Assembly (NCBI RefSeq): GCF_009865215.1
Contig: NZ_WWJX01000378.1
Coordinates: forward strand, 1-33,913
Origin: Streptomyces sp. SID3343
GTDB taxonomy: Bacteria; Actinomycetota; Actinomycetes; Streptomycetales; Streptomycetaceae
Direction: 5' to 3'
Length of the DNA: 33,913 bases
Under the pieces are notes generated by a model. The model saw only the letters and a program-made list of their open reading frames with translations. It made no database searches and was not told where the DNA came from. Position 1 is the stretch's first letter, and the number at the start of each line of letters is the position of its first letter. A program made the position numbers and the translations under genes. Shown here piece by piece: positions 31,214 to 33,913 of the stretch.

Positions 31214-31631
31214 CCGCTCGCGCTCCTCCGGACATGACCTGCAGGGTGCAACGACTGTCGCACATCAAGAGGGCCGACGCGGATGAAACCACGGGAACCA
31301 CCACGCTTGTGGCGGAAAGCCCATTCCGGGTGTCCGGAGATGACGAAAGGGGGCTCGATCGCGACCGCGATCGAGCCCCCAGGCCCTCTCCGACAACCAA
31401 AAACCGACGCACCCTCGAAACGATCATGTCGTCGACGGCGCCACGAGGGAGCTCTTCGGCACCACTCGAACCGGAGGGCCCGACCACGCGCGGCCGGGGC
31501 TCGACGAGCGGCCCGCCGGAGTCGGCCCACCCGAAGCCACCGACCGACCCGAAGCCACCGGGCCTCGACCCGGACCCGACCCCAACCCCGATCCCCAACC
31601 CCGCCCCAGGCGCAGCGCGGCAACGCCCGGG
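31214..31631. other. Intergenic region, 418 bases
   Basis: No gene was identified. It contains a perfect hairpin at 31349-31380, a duplicated ACCCGAAGCCACCG (31527-31540 and 31547-31560), and Pro-rich frames that read as shadows. Confidence 0.5.
31349..31380 (-). terminator. Terminator of the thiolase operon
   Basis: A 14-bp perfect inverted repeat (GGGGGCTCGATCGC and GCGATCGAGCCCCC) around GACC is followed, in the leftward direction, by TTTCGTC. It lies about 250 bases past the thiolase stop and fits as the operon's rho-independent stop. Confidence 0.75.
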
Positions 31632-32825
31632 TCAGCCCAACTCGTTCCCCAGAATCGAGATGAACGACACCATCTCACCCGGATACCCACCCAGGTTGTG
31701 AGTCAGCGCCAGCTTGCGACCGTCCGCCGGAATTCGCCGATCGTCGGGCGCCTCGCCCCGCATCTGAAGCCACGCTTCGAACATCATCCGCAGCCCGGAC
31801 GCGCCGACCGGGTGCCCGAAGCTCTTGAGCCCGCCGTCGGGGTTGACCGGAAGCCGACCGTCGAGGTCGAACGCGCCGGCCATCACCTCTTTCCACGCCG
31901 TGCCACGATCGGCGAACTGGAGGTCCTCCATCAGCACCAACTCGGTCGGCGTGAAGCAGTCGTGCACCTCCGCCATCGCGATCTGCTCGCGCGGGTCGGT
32001 GACCCCGGCCTGCTGGTACGCGTCCTCGGCGCAGGCCGCGATCTCCCAGAACGTGGTGTAGTCGTACTCGGGGTCGATCACGCCCGAGCCGTTGCCCGCC
32101 ACCATCGAAAGCGCCTTGATGTACAGCGGCTTGTCCGTGTACAGATGCGCGTCCTCGGCCCGACACACGATCGCCGCCGCCGCGCCGTCCGCGACGCCCG
32201 CGCAATCGAACACGCCCAACTGCCCGGCCAATTTGGGCATCGCCGAGATCTTCTCGGCGGCGATCTCCTTGCGGAACTGCGCCCGCGGGTTCCGGGCGCC
32301 GTTGAAGTGGTTCTTCGACGCGATGTGCGACAGCACGTCCCGCATCTCCGACTCGGACACGCCGTACTTGTGGCCGTACGCCGGAGCCACCATCGAGAAC
32401 ATCGCCGCCGCGGTGAGCGTACGCGCGGTGCCGTCACCGGGGATCGGGAACGCGTTGAGCCCCTGGAAGCCGCCGTCCTTGACCTTCTCGACGCCGACCG
32501 CCATCGCGATGTCGTACGCGCCGGACGCGACCGCGTACGCGGCCTGCCGCAGCGCCTCCGACCCCGTCGCGCACATGTTCTCCACGCGCGTGACCGGCTT
32601 GCCCTGAAGCTGAAGCGGCTTGGCCAGCGTCATGCCCGACATGCCCGACTGGGCGGTGCCCAGCCAGTACGCGTCGACCTGGTCCTTGGTCACCCCGGCC
32701 GACGCGAACGCCTCGCTCGTCGCGTCGATCAGCAGGTCGTCGGTGCCCTTGTCCCAGTGCTCGACAAAGCTCGTGCAGCCCATTCCGACAATCGCGACGC
32801 GGTCCTTGATGCCGTGCGATCCCAT
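31632..32825 (-). CDS. SCP2-type thiolase / acetyl-CoA acetyltransferase
   Basis: A 397-residue thiolase-like protein beginning MGSHGIKDRVAIVGMGCTSF. The nucleophilic Cys85 sits in RVENMCATGSEA, the first catalytic His in AEVHDCFTPTE and the GHP-type His in KSFGHPVGASGLRMM. These features fit the SCP2/lipid-transfer thiolase group, often paired with a DUF35 protein in actinomycete steroid or fatty-acid catabolism. Substrate unknown; some members act as aldolases with their DUF35 partner rather than thiolases. ATG at 32825 has AGGAGG at 7 bases, and the upstream gene stops only two bases earlier (TAG-GC-ATG), so the pair is translationally coupled. Confidence 0.92.
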   Translation of the reverse strand: MGSHGIKDRVAIVGMGCTSFVEHWDKGTDDLLIDATSEAFASAGVTKDQVDAYWLGTAQSGMSGMTLAKPLQLQGKPVTRVENMCATGSEALRQAAYAVASGAYDIAMAVGVEKVKDGGFQGLNAFPIPGDGTARTLTAAAMFSMVAPAYGHKYGVSESEMRDVLSHIASKNHFNGARNPRAQFRKEIAAEKISAMPKLAGQLGVFDCAGVADGAAAAIVCRAEDAHLYTDKPLYIKALSMVAGNGSGVIDPEYDYTTFWEIAACAEDAYQQAGVTDPREQIAMAEVHDCFTPTELVLMEDLQFADRGTAWKEVMAGAFDLDGRLPVNPDGGLKSFGHPVGASGLRMMFEAWLQMRGEAPDDRRIPADGRKLALTHNLGGYPGEMVSFISILGNELG

Positions 32826-32827
32826 GC

Positions 32828-33913
32828 CTATGCCTCCTCGGCGGCTCGGGCGGTCCGCACGGGGCGGGCCTTCCAGAAATAGTTGTGGATCCCGTCGGCG
32901 GTACCGATCCGACGAAACGTCGGCTCGACCCGGTCGCCGATGGCGACCTCGCCGGCGTCCATGTCGGTCAGTTCGATCGGCAGCCGGCCGCCGTTGTCGA
33001 AGTCGACGACGGCGAACACGACCGGCGGGCTGGGCGAGTACGCCATCCGGTCGACGGTGAACGTCTTGACCGTGCCGGTCACGTCCGCGGTCGGCGCCGG
33101 TTCCATGTCGTCGACGTTGCCGCCGGTCATCGACACGCGCTGCGGCGGCAGGTGAACGGCGCCGGTCTCGCGGTCCTTGGCGCCGACGAAGCCGTACTTC
33201 CAGTCCAGCGAGCGCACCGCGGCCGAGGACGACGTACGGGCCGGCTCGGGCCGGCGCGGCGGCTCGACCGGGAGCAGGCCGCGCCACGCGAGGTACTTGC
33301 CGTAGGGGAGCGGCGCGCCGCCGGCCACCTGGTCGGCGACCGTGCGGGCGGGGCTGTACGACGCGAGCGCGTCGGTGGTACGGAAGAGGAACACCTCGGC
33401 GCCGTCCGACAGCACGATCAGCGCGATCACCTTGTCCGACGCCGCGGTGTCGAGGGTCGCGCCGAGCAGCAGCCCCGGGTGCGCCGCGCCGGTGACGCCC
33501 ACCGTCGAGGCGAGGTCGTCGCCCAGTACGCCGTCGCGCACGCCGAGCTTGCGGCCCAGGCCCGCGACCGCGCGACCGTGCAGGCCGGCGACTACCGCGT
33601 GGTCGACCTGATCGGCCGTCAGGCCGGTGGCCTTGAGCGCGTCGGTCCACGCGCGCCGCCCGGCGGCGAGGTAGTTGTTCTCGCCGAACTTCTCTTCCCA
33701 CAGCTTGGAGCGCACATCGCCCGGGGTGCGCCACCGGTCGACGAACTCGGCCGTGGCGCACGCGCCGCCGAGGTACTCGGCCAACACCGCGCCCTCCGCC
33801 GCGCCGCCGACCACGAGCGCGGACGCGCCGTCGCCGCCGGCCGCCTCGTCACCGCTGCCGGGCAGGCCCACGCGAATGTCCGAGCCCACGACGAGGGCGG
33901 TGCCCGCGCCGTC
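32828..33913 (-). CDS. HMG-CoA-synthase-like/DUF35 (OB-fold) fusion, 5' end missing
   Basis: The visible 362 residues run off the right edge, so the N-terminus and probably the first catalytic residues are missing. The left-hand part (to about 200 of the visible chain) is a thiolase-fold/HMG-CoA-synthase-like half: ALVVGSDIRVGLPGSGDEAA then GDGASALVVGG, FVDRWRTPGDVRSKLWEEKF, and VTGAAHPGLLLG. The C-terminal part is a DUF35-type OB fold (TGTVKTFTVDRMA, VVFAVVDFDNGGRLPIELTD, VAIGDRVEPTFRRIG). The segment where a DUF35 zinc ribbon would stand (SLDWKYGFVGAKDRETGAVH) has no cysteine. It is coupled to the thiolase and probably forms a complex with it. Confidence 0.8.
   Translation of the reverse strand, partial: DGAGTALVVGSDIRVGLPGSGDEAAGGDGASALVVGGAAEGAVLAEYLGGACATAEFVDRWRTPGDVRSKLWEEKFGENNYLAAGRRAWTDALKATGLTADQVDHAVVAGLHGRAVAGLGRKLGVRDGVLGDDLASTVGVTGAAHPGLLLGATLDTAASDKVIALIVLSDGAEVFLFRTTDALASYSPARTVADQVAGGAPLPYGKYLAWRGLLPVEPPRRPEPARTSSSAAVRSLDWKYGFVGAKDRETGAVHLPPQRVSMTGGNVDDMEPAPTADVTGTVKTFTVDRMAYSPSPPVVFAVVDFDNGGRLPIELTDMDAGEVAIGDRVEPTFRRIGTADGIHNYFWKARPVRTARAAEEA

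Noticed and set aside
31162..31701. 179-residue proline-rich plus-strand frame downstream of the thiolase
   Set aside because: It crosses a perfect terminator hairpin, runs antisense into the thiolase end and has only low-complexity Pro/Asp/Thr sequence.

Overview
The window is one contiguous stretch of very GC-rich DNA with strong G/C third-position bias, frequent GTG starts and AGGAGG-type ribosome binding sites. These traits, plus Xre/DUF397 pairs, an RsbW-like ATPase, an NsdA-like regulator, a SpoIIE-type phosphatase and many MerR/TetR/WYL regulators, point to a filamentous actinomycete of the Streptomycetaceae type. Genus cannot be fixed from the sequence alone. No prophage, transposon, CRISPR array or tRNA was recognised; this looks like ordinary chromosome rich in regulators.

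Layout. 1-230: the 3' end of an rRNA operon, a complete 5S rRNA and its terminator. 554-2885: a macrolide-type glycosyltransferase facing a divergent MerR regulator. 2932-3406: an unrecognised 141-residue protein behind an AT-rich perfect palindrome, closed by a strong terminator. 3992-6030: an epoxide-hydrolase-like alpha/beta hydrolase facing a divergent WYL regulator across a perfect inverted repeat. 6049-8244: an amidase facing a divergent TetR regulator. 8303-9689: an orphan SMI1/KNR4 (SUKH) protein and a DUF4259 protein. 9992-10843: a second MerR regulator.

11217-13175 is a compact regulatory locus: an RsbW-like ATPase overlapping (GTGA) a 77-residue partner, divergent from an Xre/DUF5753 regulator overlapping (ATGA) a DUF397 protein. 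13375-15050 holds a chloramphenicol-phosphotransferase-like P-loop kinase, a small hypothetical and a DinB/DUF664 protein. 15272-18279 holds a short-chain cis-prenyltransferase (Rv1086-like), an SMR efflux pump with its TetR regulator behind a TGTAC-rich operator, and a divergent MpaB-family oxygenase with a repetitive tail. 18374-21711 has two convergent acyl-CoA synthetases around a 17-bp hairpin.

21945-25939 contains a sensor-like membrane protein without an output domain, a cold-shock protein with a long leader, two small proteins of unknown role and a secreted cysteine-containing protein. 26106-31213 contains an APH-family kinase, an NsdA-like regulator flanked by 9-bp-type repeats, and a PAS-SpoIIE phosphatase. 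31632 to the right edge is a coupled pair: an SCP2-type thiolase and a truncated HMG-CoA-synthase-like/DUF35 fusion that seems to lack zinc-ribbon cysteines.

The recurrent design is a divergent or operonic effector gene paired with its own regulator, often with a perfect inverted repeat between them. Lipid and CoA chemistry (two CoA ligases, thiolase/DUF35, MpaB oxygenase, prenyltransferase) dominates the right half, and partner-switching or developmental regulation (ATPase, Xre/DUF397, NsdA-like, SpoIIE) is scattered through it. No complete new system is proven. The strongest candidates for unexplored biology are the ATPase/77-residue plus Xre/DUF397 locus, the 141-residue orphan with its palindrome, and the repeat-bearing leader of the small secreted protein.
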